From positions 248,001 through 312,000 of the forward strand of contig SHAP01000001.1 in NCBI GenBank assembly GCA_004213555.1: a stretch of DNA of 64,000 nt, read 5' to 3'. Below, piece by piece: positions 37,299 through 45,698 of the stretch. The position numbers were made by a program, and so were the translations under genes. The DNA is from Phycisphaeraceae bacterium. GTDB lineage: Bacteria; Planctomycetota; Phycisphaerae; Phycisphaerales; SM1A02. The notes under the pieces were generated by a model, which was not told the DNA's origin, ran no database searches, and was given only the letters and a program-made list of their open reading frames with translations. Every line of letters begins with the position of its first letter. Position 1 is the first letter of the stretch.

Positions 37299-38409
37299 CC
37301 AGCACCTTCGGGTTCGCGAACACCAAATCGACATCCTCCGAACCGTGCAACTGAAAGGCAAAGTGCCCTTCGGTGCCCAACGCCGGGTCACGCCGTTGCA
37401 ACGCCCGCTGTCCGTTGAAATCGACGGCCACCAGGTCGCCCACGCAGTGGATTTCGTAGCGGTTGGGGCCCGGCTTGAAGTCGTGGGGCCACCCTTCGCC
37501 GGACGTGGGATGCACCCAGCCCCGGCCGTTGGTTTCATAAAGCCCCGCCGCCCGTCGCCCGGGACGGCCGTCCACTTCACACTGGATGCCCGTGATGCCG
37601 CTGAACCCCCCGGCCTTCGCGCGAAAATAGACCCCGCTGTTGCCAGCCGTCCATTCGCAGTCGACCGAGAGCACAAAGTCCCCCCAAGGCTTGGTGCTGA
37701 ACAACAGCCCGTACTCTGGGCTTGACCGCACTTGCGTGCCACGGGCCTGCTGGGGCTGGACCGTCCACGTGCCGCCACCCCGCGGTGCGAAGTCTTTGGT
37801 GAAATCCATGGCCCGCCATTCGTGCCGGCCACGATCGGTGATGTTGAGGTTCTTCCACTCAATATCGCATGACCCAGAGTGCACCTGCAGCGCGATGACC
37901 CCTTCAACGCGATCGGCATCGAGGTAATCGGCCACCGGCACGCCGTTCACCCACGATCGAATACGCGGCCCTTCGCACACGATGCGATAGGTGTTCCACG
38001 CACCATTGCGGAAGGCGGCTTGGGCTTTGGGTCGACCTTCCAAGTTCTGCCGCCAACCTCCAAAACGCTCGCCGTACACCCCGCCCGACCAGCGACGCTC
38101 CGAAGTGTCCACCTCAATTTGGTAGCCGCTGACCGCACGACCGTCTTCGGTCACCTCGCTGCGAATCTGGATGCCGCTGTTCCCCCCGGGCTTGATGTTC
38201 AGGTCGACTTTGAGTTCAAAATCCCCGTAGGTCCGGGGCGAGACCAGAAAGGAGTTGACCGACTCCCCCCCGCGACCCATGAGTCTTTCACCATCCATCA
38301 GGAACGCGGCGGGCCCCACCGACGTCCAACCGGCGAATGGGCCCTCGGTGAAAAGAGGGTCAGCGGTCATCACCAAGGCAGAACCAACGATGGAACTCAA
38401 AATCGTCAT
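37273..38409 (-). CDS. tandem DUF1080 (3-keto-disaccharide hydrolase-like) protein
   Basis: A 378-residue exported protein with two DUF1080 domains, about 15-190 and 200-375, each with the jelly-roll signatures YGDFELKVDLNIKPGGNSGI and WGDFVLSVDCEWTAGNSGV. The first 15 residues are a short hydrophobic leader. DUF1080 is linked to 3-keto-glucoside hydrolysis and carbohydrate binding in planctomycetes. Only one of the two domains may be active. It is convergent with photolyase and has a 189-base gap to the B12-fold gene. A second, single-domain DUF1080 gene lies at 55031-55660. Confidence 0.83.
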   Translation of the reverse strand: MTILSSIVGSALVMTADPLFTEGPFAGWTSVGPAAFLMDGERLMGRGGESVNSFLVSPRTYGDFELKVDLNIKPGGNSGIQIRSEVTEDGRAVSGYQIEVDTSERRWSGGVYGERFGGWRQNLEGRPKAQAAFRNGAWNTYRIVCEGPRIRSWVNGVPVADYLDADRVEGVIALQVHSGSCDIEWKNLNITDRGRHEWRAMDFTKDFAPRGGGTWTVQPQQARGTQVRSSPEYGLLFSTKPWGDFVLSVDCEWTAGNSGVYFRAKAGGFSGITGIQCEVDGRPGRRAAGLYETNGRGWVHPTSGEGWPHDFKPGPNRYEIHCVGDLVAVDFNGQRALQRRDPALGTEGHFAFQLHGSEDVDLVFANPKVLVKATPGPS

Positions 38410-38598
38410 ACCGACATCTTAATCCGCAATCTTCTCGGACTTTGTTGCCTTGAACTGGGACTTTGGGCGATGAAATTGATTTTGGAGGGTCCGAGAACAC
38501 TCAAAATCGTGATGTGTTCTTGAATGGTTGCTGACCTGGACGAAGAACTTTGGGTGGCACCACCGCCACCCTCTGTACTCCCTCGCGAAAGGAAACCC

Positions 38599-39288
38599 AT
38601 GCCCTTTGATTACGAACGATTCCGTGAACGTCTGTTCCCCGCGTTGCTCGCGGGCGACCGGCGCCAAGCCCGCTTGGTGGCGGCCAATGCACGAGAGCAA
38701 GGCGCCAAAGCCGAAGACCTCGTCACCCAAGGCTACTTCCCCTTGCTGAAAGAACTCGCCGCCCTGTACCGGTCGGATCGGGTCTCGATGCTCGCCCACC
38801 ACTACGCCACCCGCATCATGCACAACTTGCTCGAGAGCTCTCAACTCGAATTCAGCGTGCAAGAAGCCAACCAGCGACAGATCCTTATCTTCTCCGGATC
38901 TGCTTCGTTGGAAGAACTGCAAGGCTTGATTGCCGCTGACATCTTGGAAGCTGCAGGTTGGGATGTTCGATTCGGCGGTGGCGGCATTGCGGCCGACGAA
39001 GTGCTCCAAGAGTGCGGCCGTCAACGCCCCGACGTGCTGTTGATTTTTGGCGCCAACCAACAAGACGCACCCAACGTGCGTTCGATCATCGACACGGTCA
39101 ACACAGTTGGGGCCCATCCCAGCATGAAGATTGTGGTTGGTGGCGGCGTCTTCAGCCGAACCCTTGAGCTCACGGGCGTCTCGCTCGGCGAGCAAATTGG
39201 TGCCCACGCAGAAATCAACAACCCCGAAGATCTGGTCGAAGGCCTCGAAGCGTTCTACGGCGAAGACATCGCCGTGAAAGTCGCCTAA
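38599..39288 (+). CDS. B12-binding-fold protein lacking the DxHxxG cobalt-ligand motif
   Basis: A 229-residue protein with the two-part layout of methionine-synthase/CarH-type cobalamin domains: a helical cap (about 10-85, with LAHHYATRIMHNLL) and a Rossmann-like domain (about 92-229). The fold signs are the AADILEAAGWDVRFGGGGI turn and IVVGGGVF near the end. The place of the DxHxxG motif reads SLEELQG (103-109), so the His that binds cobalt is a Glu. No DNA-binding domain is present. It starts at ATG 38599 after AAGGAAA; 25 upstream codons are open but look non-coding. A strong terminator follows. It may bind B12 base-on, bind another ligand, or only bind proteins. Confidence 0.75.
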   Translation: MPFDYERFRERLFPALLAGDRRQARLVAANAREQGAKAEDLVTQGYFPLLKELAALYRSDRVSMLAHHYATRIMHNLLESSQLEFSVQEANQRQILIFSGSASLEELQGLIAADILEAAGWDVRFGGGGIAADEVLQECGRQRPDVLLIFGANQQDAPNVRSIIDTVNTVGAHPSMKIVVGGGVFSRTLELTGVSLGEQIGAHAEINNPEDLVEGLEAFYGEDIAVKVA

Positions 39289-39313
39289 GACCTTCATCGC
39301 TTTGCGAAGGACA

Positions 39314-39349
39314 CCACGGACGCGCTCTGCGCGTCCGTGGTTGTTTTTT
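39314..39349 (+). terminator. intrinsic terminator of the B12-fold gene
   Basis: A perfect 12-base-pair GC-rich stem (39314-39325 with 39329-39340), loop TCT, followed by TTGTTTTTT. It ends 26 bases after the stop codon of the B12-fold gene and lies just beyond the stop of the convergent peptidase gene. Confidence 0.92.
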
Positions 39350-39359
39350 GGAGGGGGAT

Positions 39360-41291
39360 TCAATCACGCAAACGCTGGGCCGCGGCCGAAACCCGATCCA
39401 GCAACGGGGAGGCATCCAAACCGCTTCCCACCGCTTCCCGCATCCAGGCGTCCGGGGTGACCCGGCCGATGCCGCAGATCCGCAACGTCTCTTCCGACAA
39501 ATCTCGGCCTTCGACGAACGTTCTGATCTGCTGGGCCATGACCAAGCCAATCACGTAGTCCGCGAGGTAGAGGGGGTACGCCACCGAGTGCTCGTACGCC
39601 GCCATCAAGTGGTAGGGATCGTCGCCGTACCGGTCGCGGAAGAATCGGTCCCACACACGCCCCGCTTCGGCAACCACTTCGTCGCGAAGTTGCGCTGGTG
39701 TGGCTTCGGGATGTTCGTACAACCACCGCCAAATGCGAATCTCCAGCAAGGCGGGTCCCGCAATCTGGCATGCGTTGAGCATGCTGGTGGCCGCGGCAAT
39801 GTCGCCGGCCCGATCGCCCGATTCCGCGATGCCGAGGACTGCCCGGGCTTGGTGCTGGTACAAGAAGGCAAAGGCTTCGGTGCATGCGGTGTTGGGCACC
39901 CCACGCAAAGCGGGACGGGGCCGATGTGTTGAAATCACTTGCTCAAGGCAGTGCCCGAGTTCGTGCATCCCAGTGTCAAAGCCATCCCAGCCCAAGGTGT
40001 CCGGCAAGCGATTGGTGCGGAGCCAACTGTGGAATTCCGGCAACGCCGGCCGAACCGCATGGCCCGCGCCGCGGGCAATTTCCACATCGATGCGGGTGCC
40101 CAAGAACTCGGCCTGGTCCTCACCAAAACCAAGTCCACGCAGGACTTCTGGCAACGCGGCATCGAACGCATCCTCGTCGGGGAACCGCGCGGCCACGATG
40201 GCGTCCAGTTCACGACTGGGACGATCGTCACCCAATTCTTCGAAGTAGACATCGTGGGCTTCCAGCGGACGCCCGAGTTTGGCTTCCACCACATCCAGCA
40301 GGTCGTTGCGGGCCGCGGAATCGAGCAAGGTCTCAATCAAAGCCACCACTTCGGTCTCAGGAATTTCCCGCTGCAAATCGAAGCGGCGTCCCAAGACGGT
40401 GGGATGCTTGGGGTGGTACGGATCCAGCTCCTGCTGAACGCGGAACTGCGCCAACCAGTGCTCGTACCGCGCGAGATCCTCGCCTTCGTTGGCGACGCCA
40501 TCGATCGTGTTGGCCGCGGGATCCCATTTTTGTTCAGCGTCCCCTTCCCACACGGTCGCGGGGATGCGACCCTCGATCGCCCGACCCATCACGGAGGCCA
40601 AAGCACGCTGCACCGGCAACCCATCAGCGCCATCGCCATAGCGGCCACGCAATTCTTCACGCACCAACCAATGCCACAAAAGTTTGCGATCGGGCTCGAA
40701 AGGAGCTTGGCCGTCGGCGGTGACCACGCCGCCTACCGGGATGTGCTGTTCGCTGACCCACTTGCTGGCGGCATGACCAATGTGCCGGGAACGCTCGGAC
40801 AACTCGGCCGGAATGCGGGCTCCGAACGCTTGGCTCAATCGAGCATCGGCCCACTGGTCGCTGCTCCAGGTTCCTCCTTCTGCGAGCATGGTCGCCAAGT
40901 CTGGGTCATCAAAATGCAATCGGCACAAGAAGCCAAGCTTTTGCTTCCACAACTGCTCGGAGAGGTCGGCCGCCGGGTCAAACTGCGCGAGCAGATCATC
41001 GCTTTGGGGCAGATCGTCACCACGAGTATCGGTCCATTTGCGCAGGACCCGCCGGGCTTCGTACAAGTGACCGTGGATCTGCTCGAGCGCGGTTTCCAGA
41101 CGGTCTCGCAACCGATGACGATCCTCGGCGGGCACCCAGTGGTCTTTGCAAAAGGCCGCCATGGCTTGCTCGTCACCGTCCGCGTCGGTCCAGCGTTCGG
41201 CCACGCGGGTGACACCCGCGCGAACTTCTTCGGTGTCCGCTAGAGAATGTTCGGCCAAGACAGCGGCCACGGCGGTATCGATCGCACTCAT
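39360..41291 (-). CDS. zinc metallopeptidase of gluzincin type (M3-like)
   Basis: A 643-residue, mainly helical peptidase with no signal peptide. The zinc site is HELGH at 443-447 with a Glu25 residues later (Glu472 in TACTEAFAFL), the spacing of gluzincins; overall length and helical build resemble M3 oligopeptidases, but sequence match is loose and M2 or M32 relatives are possible. It would cut short peptides in the cytosol. The ATG at 41291 has AGGA about nine bases upstream; nine more codons are open. It is the last gene of a run after a lipid-kinase-like gene and a PVC cytochrome, 30 bases from the latter. Confidence 0.75.
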   Translation of the reverse strand: MSAIDTAVAAVLAEHSLADTEEVRAGVTRVAERWTDADGDEQAMAAFCKDHWVPAEDRHRLRDRLETALEQIHGHLYEARRVLRKWTDTRGDDLPQSDDLLAQFDPAADLSEQLWKQKLGFLCRLHFDDPDLATMLAEGGTWSSDQWADARLSQAFGARIPAELSERSRHIGHAASKWVSEQHIPVGGVVTADGQAPFEPDRKLLWHWLVREELRGRYGDGADGLPVQRALASVMGRAIEGRIPATVWEGDAEQKWDPAANTIDGVANEGEDLARYEHWLAQFRVQQELDPYHPKHPTVLGRRFDLQREIPETEVVALIETLLDSAARNDLLDVVEAKLGRPLEAHDVYFEELGDDRPSRELDAIVAARFPDEDAFDAALPEVLRGLGFGEDQAEFLGTRIDVEIARGAGHAVRPALPEFHSWLRTNRLPDTLGWDGFDTGMHELGHCLEQVISTHRPRPALRGVPNTACTEAFAFLYQHQARAVLGIAESGDRAGDIAAATSMLNACQIAGPALLEIRIWRWLYEHPEATPAQLRDEVVAEAGRVWDRFFRDRYGDDPYHLMAAYEHSVAYPLYLADYVIGLVMAQQIRTFVEGRDLSEETLRICGIGRVTPDAWMREAVGSGLDASPLLDRVSAAAQRLRD

Positions 41292-41321
41292 TGTCAATCC
41301 TGTGGTGTGTTCAAACAAAAA

Positions 41322-44300
41322 TCAGCGCAGCGTGCTCAGGTACGCCACCAAGTCACGGACCTCGAGCGGCGTCAAAAGAGGCTTCATTTCCGGCATCGAT
41401 GAAACCGGGCCGTACCCTTCGGCCACTTCACCCTGCGGGTGAATGATGGACTCCAGCAGCTTCTCCGAGGACATCCGTTCGCCGACATCCTGCAAATTTG
41501 GACCCGCTTCACCACCATCACCCCCAATGGCATGACAACGCTGGCACTGGGCGGCCCAGTGCGAAATGAACAGCGTGCGGCCACGGTCGGCATCGCCACC
41601 GTCCATGCAACCACGCCAGCCATCCAAGGGGTCGTCGGTGTCCCAGTTGGATTCGATGGCTTCCACGGCTTCGTAAAGCGCATCGGTGTCGCGGGTTCGG
41701 GCGGCTTCCAAGACATCGATTTCAAGAGCACGCGGCAACCCATTGCCGTACGCCTGGAGGCCTTCCAAAAGCAAAGCTTCGGACCATTCGCTGTCCAATT
41801 CGGCCAGTTGGGCGGTGGTGCGTTGACGGACGTCGATGGCGCCCTTGCGAAAGCTTTTGGTCATCAACGTTTGGCCCTCGGCCGCGTCCCGTGCCAACAC
41901 CGCCGGTTGAGCAGCCGCGCGAAGAAGACGGTTGCGGTCGTCCAATGCCAACGCAATGGCATTGTCACGAACCTTGGTGTCATCGCTCTCCACCAATTGC
42001 CCGAAGGCCAAGACACGCCATGAAGTGGGAGCGCCCCTGTCTTTCAGGGTGGCAAGATTCACTTCATCGGAGAACCTCACGCCATACGCATTGGCCAAGG
42101 TTCGAATTTCACCCGACATGTTGGGTACGGATTCCAACAACCCAGGCAAATAGTTTTGCAACGCCGCTTGGTACACCAAAAGGTCGCGAACTGGGGGTTC
42201 GATGGGACGCACATCACCAATGACCCGATCTCGCACGGAAGGTTGCACCCAATCGCTTACGGCAGCAAAGGCCTCAAGACGCATCTCTTCGGAGATCCCT
42301 GGGGCAGAAACCGCTTGCAGCAAACGCTCGAGCCCCGCGGCTTCACCCAACCGGAAATTTGCGTTGATCATGCGACGAATGGTGGGCCCCGCGTGCACAC
42401 CCCCTTGGCGTTTGGCTCGCAAGATACGGTCAAAACTTTCAGCCAACGCTGGCATTGATTCTGGCACGGGCAGATCGCTGATGGCCGAGGCCGCAGCACG
42501 AACAATCTTGGGCGACGGATCATCAAGCATTTGGGCCAAACGTGGATCACCCCGCCGCCGCAACACCAACGTGGCAGCCAAGCGAACCGATGGGTCTTGA
42601 TGCTTCATGCATTGTTTGAGTCGGTCTTCATCGGCGCAGCCCAACAAGCCCATCACGCCGGCGTGTTGCAAGTACAAATCTTCGCCGCGGTTTTCTTCAA
42701 GCATTCGCTGGATTCCGGACACCGCAGTGGGCTTGCCAATGCGTCCCAAACCAAGGGCCGCGTAAAACTTGACTCGAGGAGAAGCGTCTCGAAGAGCACC
42801 GAGCATCTGACCCACGGCAATGTCAGAACGCTCATCCCCCAGAACGCGGAGGGCTTGGGCGCGAATCTCGGCCGCCTCGTCGTCAAGCAACGCGAGGAGT
42901 TGCTTCAACGCCGGACGGGTGTCATTCCCCCGTCCAACCATGCCCAATCCCCAAATCCCGTGCAAGCGATGCTTGATCGGGGCAGAAACATCACGCGCCA
43001 AGCGGAGGAACTCCACCGTTGCGCGGCTTTCTTGGGCCAGAAGAACCGAGGCACGAATCCGAACGCGTCGATCGGGATGCCGCAGCAAAGTGGGGAGATC
43101 TGCCCCCTCAAAGCCACTGGCAAAGAGGGCCTTGGCATCGGCCGCGGGATCCATGGCTTCGGAATGAGAGACTTCGTAAATCCGACCTGCGTCTTTGCTG
43201 CCCCAGCCCCAACCCCAATCCAACACAAACATGCGGCCGTCGTAGCCGAACTCAAAATCGGTGGCCAAAACGGAGTCGATGAACACGTGCTCGTCCACCA
43301 CTTTGTACCCAGCGCCATCGGGTTGCACTGCAAACGACACGATTCTCGAAGAAGTGTTGGACCCCCGGAAGTCACACAAGAACATGTGATTGTCGTATCG
43401 ATCTGGCAGACCGTGACCGGGATACATCACCATCCCAGACGGACCCGAGGTGTAATTCATCATGGGCGGCAGCGTCCAAGCGGGCTGCCCTTGGTGCCGG
43501 GGCTTCCACATGCCCTCTTGATTCCAAGGGCCTCGACGGTTTTCCCCTTCCAGGGTCTGGTAGCACATGTCCCAACCGGTTTCCCCGCCTTCGACCAAGT
43601 GAACCAACCGAGCCTGATCGCCACCGTCGGAGTTGTTGTCTCCTGTGAACAAGTTGCCGTAGTCGTCAAACGCAAGTTCTTGTGGGTTCCGCAGTCCGTG
43701 GTGAAAAACCTCCAGACCAGATCCATCCAATTCACAGCGGAACGCCGCTCCGGTGTGGGGCGAAACATGTTGATTGCCTTCGCCATCGACGAGGTTGTAT
43801 CCCCGGTCGCCGATCGACCAGTACAGCCGTCCGTCGGGCCCCAGCACCAAACCGTGCATGTCGTGCCCCCGGAGCGCGGTGCGAATGCCGAAACCAGTGT
43901 GCATGATTTCTCGTTCTTCGGCGACACCGTCTCCATCGGCATCCCGCAATCGCCAAAGGTGGGGAATGTTGGTCACCCAAACGTCACCGCCAACATCCAA
44001 CACCCCGGCCATGGTCCCGTCCAGAGGCTCGTTGAACCCTGAACCAAACTCAGTGCGGGACTCAAAAACACCATCGCCATCGCCATCGACCAACCTTGAC
44101 AGCCGATCGTCCCAACGCGAGTAGTACGCCATTCCCCCTTCGCGTTTGCCCGCCCATTTTTCGTACATCGCCAAACGATCCTCGAGCGTCTGCAGCTTGA
44201 GGTCGTCCATCAGCCACCATGAAGAGGAACGGTTGTCTTCCACGCCCCGTTCTTGGCGGGCCGATTCACACACCAGCAGTTCGCCCCGGTCGCTGATGGT

Positions 44301-44432
44301 GAAGGAAACAGGATCCCGGACCAATGGCTCCGTGGCCACGATGCGTTTGCTGCACCCGTCGGGAACCTCCATCAATTCAAAAGAATCTTGAACGGAGACT
44401 TGAGCAATCACCAGTGAAAGGATCGAAACCAT
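41322..44432 (-). CDS. PVC-type beta-propeller/HEAT/CxxCH cytochrome
   Basis: A 1036-residue exported protein of the kind found in many copies in planctomycetes. A short signal (residues 1-14) leads into a six-blade-like propeller of the PVC haem-binding type (about 20-450, with DGDGDGVFESR, GRLYWSIGDRGYN and HGLRNPQELAFDDYGN). HEAT-like repeats span about 460-880. A single haem c site, CQRCH, lies near residue 965 in a small cytochrome domain. It probably oxidises or senses a sugar-like or aromatic compound and passes electrons to a quinol chain, but substrates are unproven. It lies 17 bases after the lipid-kinase-like gene. Confidence 0.88.
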   Translation of the reverse strand: MVSILSLVIAQVSVQDSFELMEVPDGCSKRIVATEPLVRDPVSFTISDRGELLVCESARQERGVEDNRSSSWWLMDDLKLQTLEDRLAMYEKWAGKREGGMAYYSRWDDRLSRLVDGDGDGVFESRTEFGSGFNEPLDGTMAGVLDVGGDVWVTNIPHLWRLRDADGDGVAEEREIMHTGFGIRTALRGHDMHGLVLGPDGRLYWSIGDRGYNLVDGEGNQHVSPHTGAAFRCELDGSGLEVFHHGLRNPQELAFDDYGNLFTGDNNSDGGDQARLVHLVEGGETGWDMCYQTLEGENRRGPWNQEGMWKPRHQGQPAWTLPPMMNYTSGPSGMVMYPGHGLPDRYDNHMFLCDFRGSNTSSRIVSFAVQPDGAGYKVVDEHVFIDSVLATDFEFGYDGRMFVLDWGWGWGSKDAGRIYEVSHSEAMDPAADAKALFASGFEGADLPTLLRHPDRRVRIRASVLLAQESRATVEFLRLARDVSAPIKHRLHGIWGLGMVGRGNDTRPALKQLLALLDDEAAEIRAQALRVLGDERSDIAVGQMLGALRDASPRVKFYAALGLGRIGKPTAVSGIQRMLEENRGEDLYLQHAGVMGLLGCADEDRLKQCMKHQDPSVRLAATLVLRRRGDPRLAQMLDDPSPKIVRAAASAISDLPVPESMPALAESFDRILRAKRQGGVHAGPTIRRMINANFRLGEAAGLERLLQAVSAPGISEEMRLEAFAAVSDWVQPSVRDRVIGDVRPIEPPVRDLLVYQAALQNYLPGLLESVPNMSGEIRTLANAYGVRFSDEVNLATLKDRGAPTSWRVLAFGQLVESDDTKVRDNAIALALDDRNRLLRAAAQPAVLARDAAEGQTLMTKSFRKGAIDVRQRTTAQLAELDSEWSEALLLEGLQAYGNGLPRALEIDVLEAARTRDTDALYEAVEAIESNWDTDDPLDGWRGCMDGGDADRGRTLFISHWAAQCQRCHAIGGDGGEAGPNLQDVGERMSSEKLLESIIHPQGEVAEGYGPVSSMPEMKPLLTPLEVRDLVAYLSTLR

Positions 44433-44449
44433 GCGGTCCCATCGTACCC

Positions 44450-45307
44450 CTAAGAAGCCCCAAGACCGTTGGGAACCCGCAGCAAAAGTGGGCGGGTGAG
44501 CGCTTGAATCCTCACTCGATCCGCCCGCATCGGCTCCCCATCAATCTCAATCGGAACGGGACGATCGAACGCCAGTTCACCTCCGGTGTATGGAGTGGTC
44601 GAGAAGACCGTTCTCCCACCCACCAAAGACACCACTCCACGCACAAAGTCCACCCAATTCGTCCATCTTCCCATCCTCAACTCCTCCGACCAACGCGCGC
44701 CTCGAGGCCCGATGCGAATCCCTCCCCCATGGCGTCCCCCCCGTCCGATCACGAGGTGCCGAACGGGTTCACCTGCGCACTCGAATCGACCACACGAAGC
44801 CAGAGCCCGCACCGCGGCCAACGGGTAAGTCAAAGGGCCGCACCAACGAAACGGTCCCAGCTTTGCCGCGGCCGCGCCGCCAAGCCCAGCCGAGAGTGCA
44901 TTCACCATCGGATGAACGTGTTGCAGCGTTCCGCAGGTCACGGTGACCTCGGACATGGGCAGACTGCACCAACGGGCAGAATCTCGCAGGCTGAGCAGTC
45001 CCTTGGAGGACCCACGCGGCAAGCCAAGATCGGCGGCGACATCGTTCCCAGTTCCTGCAGCCACCAATGCACAGGGTCGCGCCAAACGGGCCGCCGCTTG
45101 GAGCGTGCCATCACCCCCCCAAGCCACCAACAATCGATCGGGTTCAGCGTGAATGCGATCTTCCCAACCCTCTGATCCCAGCACGACAGCCGGTGCAGAT
45201 CGCCAAGGCACCGGGCATGTCTGGGCCCGAGGCGAACGCAAGAAGATCACAGAATCTGGATCTCGGGGTCCATCGTGCTGTTCGGGCTTCGTAGGATCAA
45301 TCATCAT
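44450..45307 (-). CDS. diacylglycerol/sphingosine-type lipid kinase family protein
   Basis: A 285-residue protein with a lipid-kinase catalytic domain. The nucleotide site is the Gly-rich GGDGTLQAA, and the second block is AAGTGNDVAADLG. The family phosphorylates diacylglycerol or related lipids; a polyisoprenoid or other lipid is equally possible here. The N-terminal strand-helix of the family is short. Two Met codons begin the protein (45307 and 45304). The gene starts back to back with the YbeD-like gene, their start codons overlapping, and heads a minus-strand run with the PVC cytochrome and the peptidase. Confidence 0.83.
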   Translation of the reverse strand: MMIDPTKPEQHDGPRDPDSVIFLRSPRAQTCPVPWRSAPAVVLGSEGWEDRIHAEPDRLLVAWGGDGTLQAAARLARPCALVAAGTGNDVAADLGLPRGSSKGLLSLRDSARWCSLPMSEVTVTCGTLQHVHPMVNALSAGLGGAAAAKLGPFRWCGPLTYPLAAVRALASCGRFECAGEPVRHLVIGRGGRHGGGIRIGPRGARWSEELRMGRWTNWVDFVRGVVSLVGGRTVFSTTPYTGGELAFDRPVPIEIDGEPMRADRVRIQALTRPLLLRVPNGLGAS

Positions 45308-45554
45308 GGCTCAAGAACGTCCGGATATTGAGTATCCCTGCAATTGGGAGTTTCGCATTATTGGGGCCGATGAGGCGGGCTTGCGGGAAGCCATTGCCGG
45401 CATTGTGGGCAACCAGAACCACGAAATTCGCCCAGGACACACCAAAGGGGCCTGGATCAGCATCCACCTCACCCTATGGGTTCTGGATGAAGAGCACCGC
45501 AACACGGTCTACCGCATGCTTGTCAAACATCCACTGGTGAAGATGGTTCTCTGA
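45306..45554 (+). CDS. DUF493 (YbeD-like) protein
   Basis: An 82-residue ferredoxin-fold protein of the DUF493 family. The pattern WEFRIIGADE at the start and VYRMLVKHPLVKMVL at the end fits. E. coli YbeD sits by lipoate genes, but its role is not settled. The ATG at 45306 has AGGA (in GTAGGATCAATC) upstream, which lies inside the divergent kinase gene; the two starts overlap by two bases. Confidence 0.78.
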   Translation: MAQERPDIEYPCNWEFRIIGADEAGLREAIAGIVGNQNHEIRPGHTKGAWISIHLTLWVLDEEHRNTVYRMLVKHPLVKMVL

Positions 45555-45655
45555 ACCGGCGAGAGCAGGGCTCTTTCGGCGAAACGCAATCTTGGGCACC
45601 ATTTTCCCACAAACCCAAAGGCAGAGAAGCCCGGGCTGCAGTAGATTGGGACGAT

Positions 45656-45670
45656 TGAGAATCGTTCTCA
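45656..45670 (+). promoter_or_regulatory. Fur-family-like box (7-1-7) before the metal permease gene
   Basis: The bases TGAGAAT-C-GTTCTCA form an inverted repeat with one mismatch, the 7-1-7 shape that Fur, Mur and Zur proteins bind. It ends 28 bases before the start codon at 45699, where a repressor would block transcription. Recognition is by shape only; the consensus in this phylum is not known to me. Confidence 0.55.
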
Positions 45671-45698
45671 GACGAGACCGATCACTTTGGAGCATCCC

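Noticed and set aside
38419-39363. A 314-codon minus-strand frame covering the B12-fold gene.
   Set aside because: It crosses a strong plus-strand terminator and has no family features.
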